NCBI GenBank assembly: GCA_012513595.1
Contig: JAAZBY010000033.1
Span: forward strand, 1-23,761
Direction: 5' to 3'
Source of the DNA: Chloroflexota bacterium
GTDB lineage: Bacteria > Chloroflexota > Anaerolineae > UBA1429
DNA: 23,761 nt
Part shown: positions 1 to 7,835 of the stretch, piece after piece
How the letters are laid out: every line of letters starts with the position of its first letter
Numbering within the stretch: the stretch's first letter is position 1
The notes under the pieces: generated by a model
Databases searched by the model: none
The model's input: the letters and a program-made list of their open reading frames with translations, nothing else
Told to the model about the DNA's origin: nothing
Position numbers and translations under genes: made by a program

Positions 1-105
1 CGGCTGGTCCACGACGCCCAACCGCACGGCCAGCCGTCGCGCCACGGGCGTGGCCGAAATGGCCCCGACGAACGCCGTAATCAGCACCAGGGCGTATTGC
101 GTCAT
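1..105 (-). CDS. WecA/TagO/MraY-like polyprenyl-phosphate sugar-1-phosphate transferase, N-terminal fragment
   Basis: Only the first 35 codons are in the window. The frame is open to the edge and starts at an ATG at 105 that overlaps the TGA of the upstream ligase gene as ATGA, so the two are probably translationally coupled. The peptide has one hydrophobic segment (about residues 4-21), then a basic stretch and the ending RLAVRLGVVDQP. In WecA/TagO enzymes the first membrane helix is followed by just such an arginine-rich 'A.r.gvvD.P' motif. Family members attach a sugar-1-phosphate to undecaprenyl phosphate at the inner membrane, the first step of O-antigen, teichoic-acid or capsule synthesis. 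This fits the glycosyltransferase/ligase operon before it. The identification rests on 35 residues and the context; any polytopic membrane protein remains possible. Confidence 0.6.
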   Translation of the reverse strand, partial: MTQYALVLITAFVGAISATPVARRLAVRLGVVDQP

Positions 106-3100
106 GGATGGGGGGTGTCCTTTCCGGCTGCATTGCTTGCTTCGGCCAGGAGCGCCTGGAGCGCCGCCCGCTCCGCCTCCGGGGCCAACCCCAGGGCGCG
201 CTCGGCGTGAGGCAGCGCCTCCGCCGGGCGCCCGGTGCCAAGGTACAGCTGGGCCAGCGCACGGTGGGCAGTATAGTCATCTGGGCTCAGGTTGAGAAGT
301 TTCGTCAACGCCTGCTCGGCGTCGGCCCAGCGCTGCAGATGGACGAGATGGTCCGCCAGGGCGCGCCAGGCCGCCACAAACCCGTCATCCAGCGCCACGG
401 CCCGCTGGTACGCGTCTACCGCCGCCTCGGCGTCTCCTAGGCGCGAGTAGGCATCCCCGAGGTAGCCCCACAGCGGGGGCACCTTGTAGTTCACCTCCAG
501 GCCCCTCTGGTAGGCGTGGATGGCGTTCTGCCACTCCTCCAGGTTGGAGTAGGCGACGCCGAGGGCCGCCCAGGCCTGCAACGACGTGGCGTCCAGCTCC
601 GTCGCGCGGGTATAGGCCTCCACCGCGCCGCGCCAGTCTCCGCGAGCCTTGCGCAGCTCGCCGACCAGGAGATACGTCTGTGCATACTCGTCATCAATAG
701 CCAGCGACTCGGTGTACTTGTCCTCGGCGCCGTCCAGATCGCCGAGGTCCATGTAGGTCAGCGCCCACTCGTTGCGCAACGGGGCGCTGTTGGGGCTAAG
801 CGCCACGGCCCGCTCGTAGGTGGCCAGCGCCTGCAGACGCATGTCGTGCGCCAGGGTCGGGTCGTCGGTATCGAACGCCCACCGTCGATAGAGCCGCGCG
901 ATGTTCGCGGTGTGGTCGGTGTTCAGCGGGTTGAGGCCTTGCGCCTCCTCGAGGGCCAGCAGGGCCTCCTCGTAGGCCGCGTCCTGCGCTGCGGCGTCCT
1001 TTTCGCCGGCGGCCACCTCGAGAAGGGCGCGGCCCAGGAACAAGAGATAGTGGTCCTGATCCGGCTCCATGAGATGGGCCTCTTCGTACAACCGCGCCGC
1101 CTCGCTCCAGGATTGCGCCGAGTCGTACCGGTAGCCCTCCTTGTAGACGACGTCGGCCCGCACCATGCGCACGTTCCGCACGTTCACGAACAAGAGAACG
1201 CCGACAAGCGCCGCCGCCGCCGCGATAGGCGTGGCCAGGTGACCCCAGGCGGGCGAGCCGGACGCCCGTGGCCACAAGAACGCCGTGAGCGCCAGGCCCA
1301 CCGCCACAACCATGACGATGAGGCCGGTGAGCAGGTCGGCCGGCTGGCTGATCTGAGTCAGCGCGCGCGCGTGCAGGGTGGCGTAGGCCATCCCCAGCCC
1401 CGCGGCGATGGCCACAAAAAGCCCGCCCGCCCCGCACCACCAGGCGGCCGAACGCCGCTCTCCGCTGCGGGCAGCCGCACCGGCCACGCACAGGAGGCCG
1501 CCGGCGGCGAAGGTGCTCAGGAACAGGCCGACCATGCCCAGGCTTTCGACGTCGGGCCGGCCCACAGCCGCCAGGCTGGTCAGTGACTGCACCAGGACGG
1601 CCCCCGGGTTGGTCGACCCCAGAGGGTTGGTCGTATAGTCCCACACCATCACCGCCAGCACTAGGCCGGCCAGGAGTGCGGGCGCCGTCACCGGGTGAGC
1701 GCCCAGTCGCTCGACCAGCGGGCTGCGCCGGCGGGTTGGCTGTCGGCGCGCGCCCCGCCGCCTGGCAGCCCGCGGCGCAGCCACGATGGCAGCGGGCAGA
1801 GCCTCTGTTGCTTCTTCAGCCGTCGGCAGCCAGCCCTGGCCTAGTACCACCAACAGGCCGGCATACGCCCAAAAGTAGGTGCGCGTCGCGGCGATGGCGA
1901 TGCCCAAGTTGATCTCCAGAAAGTGCGCCGCAATGCCGGCCACCAGGGCGGCGATGAGGAGCGCCTCCGCCGGGCCACGGCGCTCCGACGACCCGCCCGC
2001 CGATCGGCCGGACGCGACCGCCTCAACCGAGAGGCCCGCCGCATAGGCGGCCACGCCTGCCAGCATTCCCAGCGGCTGCCCCACGCCGATGTACCGCCAG
2101 GAACCGTCCCAGAGCACCGGCAGCGCCGTGCCCAGCACCCCGCCGGCCGCCATGCACAAAAGGAAGGCGCGCCGGCGCCCGGGCGTCGCCAGCAGGCCCA
2201 TCCAGCGCATCCCATAGTAGAAGACACTGCCAAACAGCAGCAGGTGGGCCGCCAGGCCCAGCACGCCGGTGGTAATCAGGGCGTCGAACGTCTCGTTGTG
2301 GGCGCGATCCGGCGAGCGGTTGCGCGCCTCATAGTGGCCCAGCTCCGCCGGGTAAAAGGGCGTAAAGGCCACGTACATTGCCTCTGGGCCGTAGCCGATC
2401 AGGGCCCGCGCCGGGTCGGAGGCCACCATCTCCGCCGCACCCTCCCAGATCAGCAGGCGCACCTTGCCGGTGCCGCCCTCCGTCTCCAGGAGTTGCCCCA
2501 GGCGGCCGACGTAGGGTACCTCGCGCAGGGGCGCAAAGGGGGAGTTCGGCACGTTCAGCCAAACGATGAAGGCGGCCAGGGCCAGGCCTCCTACCGTGAC
2601 CAGCAGCGCCAGCCGCCTCCGGCCCACCGCCAGGAGGTACAGCAGCAGGAACAGGGCCAGGCCGGCGGCCAGGCCCAGCCAGGGGCCGCGGCTCTGGGTG
2701 AAGAAGAGGCACACCGCCTGCGCGCTCAGGGCCAGCAGGTGGGCGCCGAGCAGCAGGTACCTGGCCAGCGGTTTCCTGGCCGCGACGCCCACCAGCGCCA
2801 GGCCAACGACGCCCGCCGCCGAGATGGCCAGCCCCGCGCCAAAGCCGAGGAGCGCCCAGCCGGCCACTTCGGCGAGGAGAACCACCGCAACGCCCGCGCC
2901 GAGCAGTACCCGCGCGCGGCGGCCCTCGCCCGCAGGCCCGCCCGTCACCAGCTGCACCACGCGCGCCAGGCAGAGGGGCAGCACCATGATCAGGTAGGCC
3001 GCCACAAAGATGGGGTTCCCCATGTTCGAGGCGACCCGGAAGGTCGTGTCTCCGCCCCACGGCAGTGGGTCCAGCTGATAGTGCTGCAGCATGCCGTACA

Positions 3101-3572
3101 GGGAGATGGGCAGGCTGGTCAGGATGACCACGGTGACCAAGCGGTCCAGCTGCTCGCGGCGGCGCAGGGTCGTCAAGAGAGCCGCAAAGATCACCATGTA
3201 CGAGAGCAGCGAATAGGTGCCCTGCAGCCGCTGGTACGAGCCCCACAGGCTGATGCGCGGCACCACCGAGAAGGCCGTCGACAGCAGGTAGACGCCGGCC
3301 AGGATCATAGCCGGCAGAACGAGGGGCGCCCGCCAGCCGACCCGGGTTGTGGAGGGACCGGACCCCACGGTCCTGCCTGCCAGACGCTCGTCGGCATACC
3401 TGGCCACGATGGCCAGCGCCATCAGCGTGGCGATCGACCTCAGGATGGCCAGCTTGTCGGGCTCGAAAACGCGGCTCGAGTAGACGTTGAAGAAGAGAGG
3501 GATGATGGCTAGGGCCAGCAACCAGCCGGCCTCCAGCACAGCGTCGCATATTCCACTGATCTTTGTGCGCAT
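102..3572 (-). CDS. O-antigen ligase/polymerase-family (Wzy_C) membrane protein with C-terminal TPR repeats
   Basis: A 1156-residue protein is predicted from the ATG at 3572 (MRTKISGI). The frame stays open to 3914, but that extension overlaps the upstream glycosyltransferase and is arginine-rich filler. Residues about 15-780 contain many membrane helices. The Wzy_C/O-antigen-ligase region is marked by FFTQSRGPWLG near residue 294 and AHNETFD near 425, followed by a helix; the family uses Arg and His residues in this region to act on lipid-linked glycans at the periplasmic face. From about residue 805 to the end there are successive TPR units (for example WSEAARLYEEAHLMEPD and EWQNAIHAYQRGLEVN). 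O-antigen ligases usually have about 400-500 residues, so the extra second membrane block and the TPR tail are notable. Neighbours are GT4 glycosyltransferases upstream and a WecA-like gene overlapping by ATGA downstream. Whether it ligates, polymerises or glycosylates protein cannot be told. Confidence 0.85.
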   Translation of the reverse strand: MRTKISGICDAVLEAGWLLALAIIPLFFNVYSSRVFEPDKLAILRSIATLMALAIVARYADERLAGRTVGSGPSTTRVGWRAPLVLPAMILAGVYLLSTAFSVVPRISLWGSYQRLQGTYSLLSYMVIFAALLTTLRRREQLDRLVTVVILTSLPISLYGMLQHYQLDPLPWGGDTTFRVASNMGNPIFVAAYLIMVLPLCLARVVQLVTGGPAGEGRRARVLLGAGVAVVLLAEVAGWALLGFGAGLAISAAGVVGLALVGVAARKPLARYLLLGAHLLALSAQAVCLFFTQSRGPWLGLAAGLALFLLLYLLAVGRRRLALLVTVGGLALAAFIVWLNVPNSPFAPLREVPYVGRLGQLLETEGGTGKVRLLIWEGAAEMVASDPARALIGYGPEAMYVAFTPFYPAELGHYEARNRSPDRAHNETFDALITTGVLGLAAHLLLFGSVFYYGMRWMGLLATPGRRRAFLLCMAAGGVLGTALPVLWDGSWRYIGVGQPLGMLAGVAAYAAGLSVEAVASGRSAGGSSERRGPAEALLIAALVAGIAAHFLEINLGIAIAATRTYFWAYAGLLVVLGQGWLPTAEEATEALPAAIVAAPRAARRRGARRQPTRRRSPLVERLGAHPVTAPALLAGLVLAVMVWDYTTNPLGSTNPGAVLVQSLTSLAAVGRPDVESLGMVGLFLSTFAAGGLLCVAGAAARSGERRSAAWWCGAGGLFVAIAAGLGMAYATLHARALTQISQPADLLTGLIVMVVAVGLALTAFLWPRASGSPAWGHLATPIAAAAALVGVLLFVNVRNVRMVRADVVYKEGYRYDSAQSWSEAARLYEEAHLMEPDQDHYLLFLGRALLEVAAGEKDAAAQDAAYEEALLALEEAQGLNPLNTDHTANIARLYRRWAFDTDDPTLAHDMRLQALATYERAVALSPNSAPLRNEWALTYMDLGDLDGAEDKYTESLAIDDEYAQTYLLVGELRKARGDWRGAVEAYTRATELDATSLQAWAALGVAYSNLEEWQNAIHAYQRGLEVNYKVPPLWGYLGDAYSRLGDAEAAVDAYQRAVALDDGFVAAWRALADHLVHLQRWADAEQALTKLLNLSPDDYTAHRALAQLYLGTGRPAEALPHAERALGLAPEAERAALQALLAEASNAAGKDTPHP

Positions 3573-3622
3573 GCCCGCCAACCTGGTACTGTCTGACCCG
3601 ACGAAGCATGCCGGGCCGACGC

Positions 3623-3652
3623 TCGATACGGCACCTGTAGTGAAACCGTCAA
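3623..3652 (-). promoter_or_regulatory. Possible internal promoter before the ligase gene
   Basis: The 136-base gap 3573-3708 holds, on the minus strand, TTGACG (3652-3647), an 18-base spacer and TATCGA (3628-3623), about 50 bases before the ligase ATG. The -35 is good and the -10 poor (three of six). The same gap has a 7-bp inverted repeat (3685-3691 with 3703-3709) touching the stop codon of the upstream glycosyltransferase, without a T-run. The operon may be read through here or get a second start. Confidence 0.3.
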
Positions 3653-3708
3653 GAAAGGGCCTGCCGCCGTCGCTACCTTCACCGGGCCGGGCCCGCCTCG
3701 GCCCCGGC

Positions 3709-4842
3709 CTAGCCTCGGTGGCTGGCCGCCCGCCGCAGAGCCTCCCGGTAGACGGTGTGTATGCCGGCCACCATCCGCTCGACCGACAGCTCCGCCGCCC
3801 TGGCCCGCGCCCGTGCGCCGAACGCCCGCCGCAGCGAGCCGTCCCGGCACAGGATGCGGATCGCCTTGGCCAGCGCCTCTGCATCGCGCGCCGGCACGAC
3901 CAGCCCCGTCTCACCGTGCTGGTTCACGAAACTCGTCCCCGTGCCCAGTTCGGTCGACACCACGGGCAGCCCCGCGTGCATCGCCTCCAGCTGGACGAGC
4001 CCGTAGGCCTCGGACCGTTCGCTGGCCGGCAGTACAAAGAGATCTGCGGCACCATAGTACGTGGGCAGGTCCTCGTCGGGCACGCGTCCGCAGAACACCA
4101 CCCGCTCCTGCAGGCTGAGCTCCCGAGCCAGGGCTCTCCAGGCCTCGCCCATGGGGCCCTCCCCCACCACCAGGAGCGTCCCGGCGACCTCGGGCATGGC
4201 CCGCAGCAGGTAGTCCAGCCCCTTATAGTACCGCAACACGCCCACAAAAAGGATCAGCGGCCCCGCTGTCGCAAAGCGCGCCCGCAGCTGCCGCACCCGG
4301 TCCGCATCCGGTGCGGCGAAGCGCCGCCCATCGATGCCATAGGGCACCACGCGGCACTTGTCCGCCAGGGCGCGCAGGACGGGCGAGCTCTCCAGGTAGT
4401 TGGGGCTGCCGACGATGATGCGGTCCGCCTTGTTCAGGGCGCGCAGCATCAGGGGGCGGTACAGGGCCAGAAGGCGCTTCTGCCGCACGACGTCGCTGTG
4501 GTAGGTCACGACGGTGGCCCGGCTGCGCCCCAGCAGGTACTGCGCCAGCTCGCCGACCGGATAGGGGAAATGCACATGGGCGACGTCGGCCTCGAGGCCG
4601 GCCAATTCCAGCGGCAGGCTTAGGCTCAGCGGGGTAGAGGCCACCGTGGCCAGGCGCCCCGCCTTGAGCACGTGCACGCCGCCGCGGTACTCCTCCGTCG
4701 TCTGCGGCCCGGTGTTGGCCACCAGCACCGTCACGTCGTCCCCCGCGGCGGCCTGGGCCTCCGCCACCAGCCGCACGTGGTTCTCGATCCCTCCCACTAC
4801 AGGGGCATAGTCCTTGTAGATGTGCACGACGCGCATGCTCAT
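3709..4842 (-). CDS. Glycosyltransferase family 4 (GT-B)
   Basis: A 377-residue protein starting MSMRVVHIYKDYAP at 4842, with a second ATG two codons in. The N-terminal GT-B domain has GGIENHV (nucleotide-sugar glycine loop) and VVTYHSDVV. The C-terminal domain has ILFVGVLRYYKGLDYLL, VVGEGPMGEAW and the EX7E motif (SEAYGLVQLEAMHAG) typical of retaining GT4 enzymes that use UDP- or GDP-sugars. There is no signal peptide or membrane helix, so it should act at the cytoplasmic face of the membrane. Its start codon overlaps the stop of the preceding glycosyltransferase (ATGA, 4839-4842), indicating coupled translation. The context says it adds a sugar during assembly of the lipid-linked glycan handled by the ligase downstream; donor and acceptor cannot be read from sequence. 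Confidence 0.9.
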   Translation of the reverse strand: MSMRVVHIYKDYAPVVGGIENHVRLVAEAQAAAGDDVTVLVANTGPQTTEEYRGGVHVLKAGRLATVASTPLSLSLPLELAGLEADVAHVHFPYPVGELAQYLLGRSRATVVTYHSDVVRQKRLLALYRPLMLRALNKADRIIVGSPNYLESSPVLRALADKCRVVPYGIDGRRFAAPDADRVRQLRARFATAGPLILFVGVLRYYKGLDYLLRAMPEVAGTLLVVGEGPMGEAWRALARELSLQERVVFCGRVPDEDLPTYYGAADLFVLPASERSEAYGLVQLEAMHAGLPVVSTELGTGTSFVNQHGETGLVVPARDAEALAKAIRILCRDGSLRRAFGARARARAAELSVERMVAGIHTVYREALRRAASHRG

Positions 4843-6008
4843 CCCCCGGCCCCTTTTGGCGCTGGGCCACCGCCAAGCACCTGCGCGTACACCGCCTCGG
4901 TCTCGGCGATCTCGCGGGGCACGCCAAAGAGGGCCCTTACGCGCGCCAGCCCCTTGGCCCCCAGCCTCGCCGCCTCACCGGGATCCCCGAGCAGCCGCAG
5001 CAGGGCTCTGGCCAGCTCGGCGGGCGAGCGGGGCGTCACCAGCAGGCCCGTCTCCCCGTCGACGACGGCCTCCGGGATGCCCCCGACCCGCGACGCCACC
5101 ACCGGCAGGCCGGCCGCCATCGCCTCAAGTATGCTCAGGTTCATCCCCTCCCACCCGACGGTCGCGTGCACCAGCAGGTCTGAGGCGGCCAGCAGGGCAG
5201 GCACGTCGTCCCGTTGGCCGGCCAGTATCACCTGCTGGCTGAGCCACAGGCCGTCCACCAGATCCTCGACGCGGGCGCGGTAAGGGCCGTCCCCCACGAT
5301 GAGCAGGCGGGCGCCCGGCAGCTCCTCCCGCACCTGGCGAAAGGCGATCAGGAGGGTCTCAAAGTCGCGCGGGCGGTACAGCCGGCAAACCATGGTCGCC
5401 ACCCGGGCATCCGCAGGGAGCCCCAACCTGCGCCGCGTCTCCTGGCGCGCCTGGGCCACGCCTTCGCCCACCGCAGGTGCGGGCAGATCGATGCCGTTGT
5501 GCACGACCGTGATGCGCTCGGGGGTGCACGCTTTTGCCGCCAGCAGCTCGGACCGCTGCGCCTGGGCCACGGCGATGACCGCATCGGTATAGCGGGCCGA
5601 GGCGCGCTCCAGCGCCAGGAGTACGGCCGACGCGGGCCAGCGATAGTGCGGCGCGGCAAAGGCGTGCACGGTGTACACCACCCGCGGCCGCGCAGAGCCC
5701 AGTGTCGCCGCGGCCAGCCGGCCACAGAAAGCGGCGCGCGGGCCGTGGACATGCATCAGGTCCGCGTTCTGCGCCAGCCTCCGCAGGGCGCTGAGCGCCC
5801 GGAGCGAGAGTCCCCGCTCCAGCGGCAGGACGTGCACGGCCGCCCCGGCCCCGCGCAGGTCGCCCGCAGACACGCTGCCTCCATCGTCGGGCAGGGCCAC
5901 CTGAATGTCGTAGCGTGCAGGGTCCAGCCCGCGCACCAGGTCACGCACGTGCACCGCGCCACCGCCCCGCGACGAAGCGATCACCTGCAACAGGCGCACC
6001 TTGCTCAT
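4839..6008 (-). CDS. Glycosyltransferase family 4 (GT-B)
   Basis: A 389-residue protein from the ATG at 6008 (MSKVRLLQVIASS). The open frame reaches 6071, but that extension would run into udk and has no homology-like features. N-terminal domain: SSRGGGAVHVRDLVRGL, DLMHVHGPRAAF and YTVHAFAAPHY. C-terminal domain: VVHNGIDLPA, VGDGPYRARVEDL, and the EX7E signature in EGMNLSILEAMAAGLPVV. The order and motifs match retaining GT4 enzymes (the WcaI/PimB/TuaC-like group). It lies 28 bases after udk and overlaps the next glycosyltransferase gene by ATGA. It is soluble and probably adds a hexose in surface-glycan synthesis. It is only distantly similar to its neighbour, so it is not a recent duplicate. 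Confidence 0.9.
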   Translation of the reverse strand: MSKVRLLQVIASSRGGGAVHVRDLVRGLDPARYDIQVALPDDGGSVSAGDLRGAGAAVHVLPLERGLSLRALSALRRLAQNADLMHVHGPRAAFCGRLAAATLGSARPRVVYTVHAFAAPHYRWPASAVLLALERASARYTDAVIAVAQAQRSELLAAKACTPERITVVHNGIDLPAPAVGEGVAQARQETRRRLGLPADARVATMVCRLYRPRDFETLLIAFRQVREELPGARLLIVGDGPYRARVEDLVDGLWLSQQVILAGQRDDVPALLAASDLLVHATVGWEGMNLSILEAMAAGLPVVASRVGGIPEAVVDGETGLLVTPRSPAELARALLRLLGDPGEAARLGAKGLARVRALFGVPREIAETEAVYAQVLGGGPAPKGAGG

Positions 6009-6036
6009 GGGGTGCCCCCGGCAGGACAGGGCGCCC

Positions 6037-6690
6037 TCACGGCTGCCCCCGGGCGGCCAGCATGGCCTCAATCCGCGAGCAGATCATGCCCAGCGCCACG
6101 TCGTTGTGGCCCCCCTCAGGCACGATGACGTCGGCGTACCGCTTGGACGGCTCCACGAACTCCAGGTGCATGGGGCGCACGGTCTCCATGTACTGGCCCA
6201 GTACCGAATCGAGGGAACGGCCACGCTCCTCCACGTCGCGCCGCAGCCGGCGGATCAGCCGCACGTCGGCATCGGCGTCCACGTAGATCTTGATGTCCAT
6301 CAGCGCCCGCAGACGCGGGTTGGTGAAGACCAGGATCCCCTCCACGAGGATGGCCGGGAGCGGGTCTACGCGGCGCGTCTCGTCCTTGCGCACATAGTTC
6401 GAAAAGTCGTAGATCGGCACACAGACCGGCAGGCCGTCCAGTAGGCGCAGCAAGTGCTCCAGCAGCAGCTCGTCCTCCAGGGCGTCCGGATGGTCAAAGT
6501 TGCACTTGCGGCGCTCCTCGAGGGGCAGGGCGCTCAGGTCGCGGTAGTATGAGTCATGCTGGATGTAGGCGACCCGGTCGCGCCCGACGCGATCGAGAAT
6601 CGTGTTCGAGATCGTCGTCTTGCCCGATCCCGTCCCGCCGGCCACGCCGACCACGATCGGTTTGTGCGCTGCGCTCAGGTTCCCGCTCAT
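6037..6690 (-). CDS. udk: Uridine kinase
   Basis: A 217-residue protein, normal for bacterial Udk. Walker A is GGTGSGKTT (about residues 18-26), followed by the uridine-kinase signature AYIQHDSYYRDLS. NFDHPDALEDELL and PIYDFSNYVR are the family substrate-site segments, and VEGILVF is the Walker-B-like strand. The enzyme phosphorylates uridine and cytidine with ATP or GTP (pyrimidine salvage, cytoplasm). It is the first gene of the minus-strand operon whose other members build a glycan. A plausible but unproven link is supply of UMP/UTP for UDP-sugars. The Shine-Dalgarno is weak: GGGGAT lies about 6 bases before the ATG and GGAG about 15 bases before. A good promoter lies at 6815-6843. Confidence 0.93.
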   Translation of the reverse strand: MSGNLSAAHKPIVVGVAGGTGSGKTTISNTILDRVGRDRVAYIQHDSYYRDLSALPLEERRKCNFDHPDALEDELLLEHLLRLLDGLPVCVPIYDFSNYVRKDETRRVDPLPAILVEGILVFTNPRLRALMDIKIYVDADADVRLIRRLRRDVEERGRSLDSVLGQYMETVRPMHLEFVEPSKRYADVIVPEGGHNDVALGMICSRIEAMLAARGQP

Positions 6691-6713
6691 GGGTGTATCC
6701 CCGTCACTCCAGG

Positions 6714-6741
6714 AAAAAGGTCCGGCGGGCCGTCAGCCCGC
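6714..6741 (-). other. Leader hairpin followed by T5, possible weak attenuator
   Basis: On the minus strand, in the untranslated leader of udk, a 6-bp stem (GCGGGC, 6741-6736, with GCCCGC, 6730-6725; loop TGACG) is followed six bases later by TTTTT (6718-6714). It resembles a weak intrinsic terminator placed between the udk promoter and start codon. The stem is short and the T-run displaced, so it may be chance in GC-rich DNA. Confidence 0.25.
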
Positions 6742-6814
6742 GCCGCCAGGTACGTGCGCCACCGCCGGTGCTGCGCCAGCCCCACGCAGGAGGACACCGA
6801 CCCGGCGCCGGGTG

Positions 6815-6843
6815 AGTATAAGTGCCGAGGGCGTCCTCGTCAA
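6815..6843 (-). promoter_or_regulatory. Sigma-70-type promoter for the udk/glycan operon
   Basis: Minus strand: -35 TTGACG (6843-6838), exactly 17 bases, -10 TATACT (6820-6815). Five of six positions match the consensus in each box. Transcription would start near 6808, giving a leader of about 118 bases before udk. It is back to back with the plus-strand promoter at 6872-6901; the -35 boxes are 28 bases apart. Confidence 0.7.
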
Positions 6844-6871
6844 CGGGTGGGAGCGCCCACCGCGGCACTGC

Positions 6872-6901
6872 TTGACAGCACCGCCCCCGCTGGGGCATAG
6901 T
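6872..6901 (+). promoter_or_regulatory. Sigma-70-type promoter for the tandem isomerase genes
   Basis: TTGACA (6872-6877), an 18-base spacer and CATAGT (6896-6901), about 83 bases before the first isomerase ATG. The -35 is perfect and the -10 matches at four positions. The rest of the 294-base divergent region (6691-6984) shows no further gene. Confidence 0.55.
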
Positions 6902-6984
6902 GCCGCCGTACGCGCGCGGGCACGGAGCCACCGCGGCCAGCCCGCGCCACAGATCGATACCGTCAGCAGAGCAAGGAGCATAGC

Positions 6985-7770
6985 ATGGCCCAGCCCATCC
7001 CGATCGGCATGTGCATCAACCCTGACAAAGTCTCCGAATTGGCCCCCGGCTACGACTACCTGGAGCTCACCGTCTCGGGGGCGTTGAACCCCCTCGAGGA
7101 CGACGCCACCATGGCCCCGCGCCTGGCGGCGCTGAAGGCGCTGCAGCCCTCCGTGCGGGCCTTCAACGTGTTCGTACCCGGGGCGCTTCGCATCACCGGC
7201 CCGGAGGTAGATTGGGACCGCCTGGCTGGTTATGTCGACCGCGCCGTGGCGCGCGCCCAGGCGCTCGGCGGCAAGATCATCGTCTTCGGCTCTGGCGGGG
7301 CGCGTAGCATTCCCGAGGGGTTCTGCCGCGACGAGGCCTGGAAGCAGTTGGTGCGCTTCTGCAACCTCTGCGCCGACCGCCTGGAGGGCTCCGGCGTCAC
7401 CCTGGCAATCGAGCCGCTCAACCGCAAAGAGTCGAACGTGCTGAACACCTACCTCGAGGGCGTCCGCCTGGCCAAGGACACCAACCGCCCCAACGAGATC
7501 AAGGTGCTGGCCGACATCTATCACTTTATGATGGATGAGGAGCCCCTGGACGACATCCTGCAGGCCCCCGAGTGGCTGGCCCACGTGCACCTGGCCGATT
7601 CAGGCCGCCTGAACCCCGGCACCGGCACCTACCCGCTGCGCCGCTGGTTCGACATCCTCCGCGAGGTCGGCTACCAGGGCATGGCCTCGGTCGAGTGCCG
7701 CTTTGGCGACGACTATACCAAGCAGACGGCCGAGTCGCTGGCCTTCCTGCGGCCACTGGCCGGCTGGTAG
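6985..7770 (+). CDS. Sugar phosphate isomerase/epimerase, xylose-isomerase-like TIM barrel (copy 1)
   Basis: A 261-residue protein starting MAQPIPIGMC, preceded by AAGGAG with 6-base spacing (6973-6978). It has the AP-endonuclease-2/xylose-isomerase-like TIM-barrel pattern. The four expected metal ligands are visible: E143 (LAIEPLN), D177 (LADIYHF), H202 (HVHLAD) and E237 (SVECRF), plus H180. Family members isomerise or epimerise ketoses, keto-inositols or hydroxypyruvate-type substrates with a divalent metal in the cytoplasm; the specific reaction cannot be assigned. It is followed 65 bases later by a paralogue of the same length. Uronate genes sit about 13 kb downstream, but no direct link is visible. 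IolE/IolI-like or Hyi-like activity is possible. Confidence 0.82.
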   Translation: MAQPIPIGMCINPDKVSELAPGYDYLELTVSGALNPLEDDATMAPRLAALKALQPSVRAFNVFVPGALRITGPEVDWDRLAGYVDRAVARAQALGGKIIVFGSGGARSIPEGFCRDEAWKQLVRFCNLCADRLEGSGVTLAIEPLNRKESNVLNTYLEGVRLAKDTNRPNEIKVLADIYHFMMDEEPLDDILQAPEWLAHVHLADSGRLNPGTGTYPLRRWFDILREVGYQGMASVECRFGDDYTKQTAESLAFLRPLAGW

Positions 7771-7835
7771 GGTCCTGAGGGATTCGCCAGCACATCGCCC
7801 GGGGCGAGAGCCGTCCGGAGCAAGGAGCAGATGAG

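Noticed and set aside
1923..3512. 529-codon plus-strand open frame opposite the ligase gene (and others such as 516-1586, 3487-4623, 5214-6128)
   Set aside because: Antisense shadows of GC-rich genes: rich in Arg, Gln, Pro and His, with no domain motifs, and fully covered by clear genes on the other strand.
3573..3914. Upstream extension of the ligase frame
   Set aside because: Overlaps the end of the glycosyltransferase gene by about 200 bases and reads as low-complexity Arg/Gly-rich sequence; the ATG at 3572 precedes the first membrane helix.
6691..6797. GTG-started short frame on the minus strand ending in an ATGA overlap with udk
   Set aside because: No ribosome site and no motif or control-codon run; the overlap is likely chance.
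6733..7590. 285-codon minus-strand open frame over the first isomerase and its promoter region
   Set aside because: Complementary to a gene with clear catalytic motifs; contains no recognisable motif and would remove the divergent promoter region.
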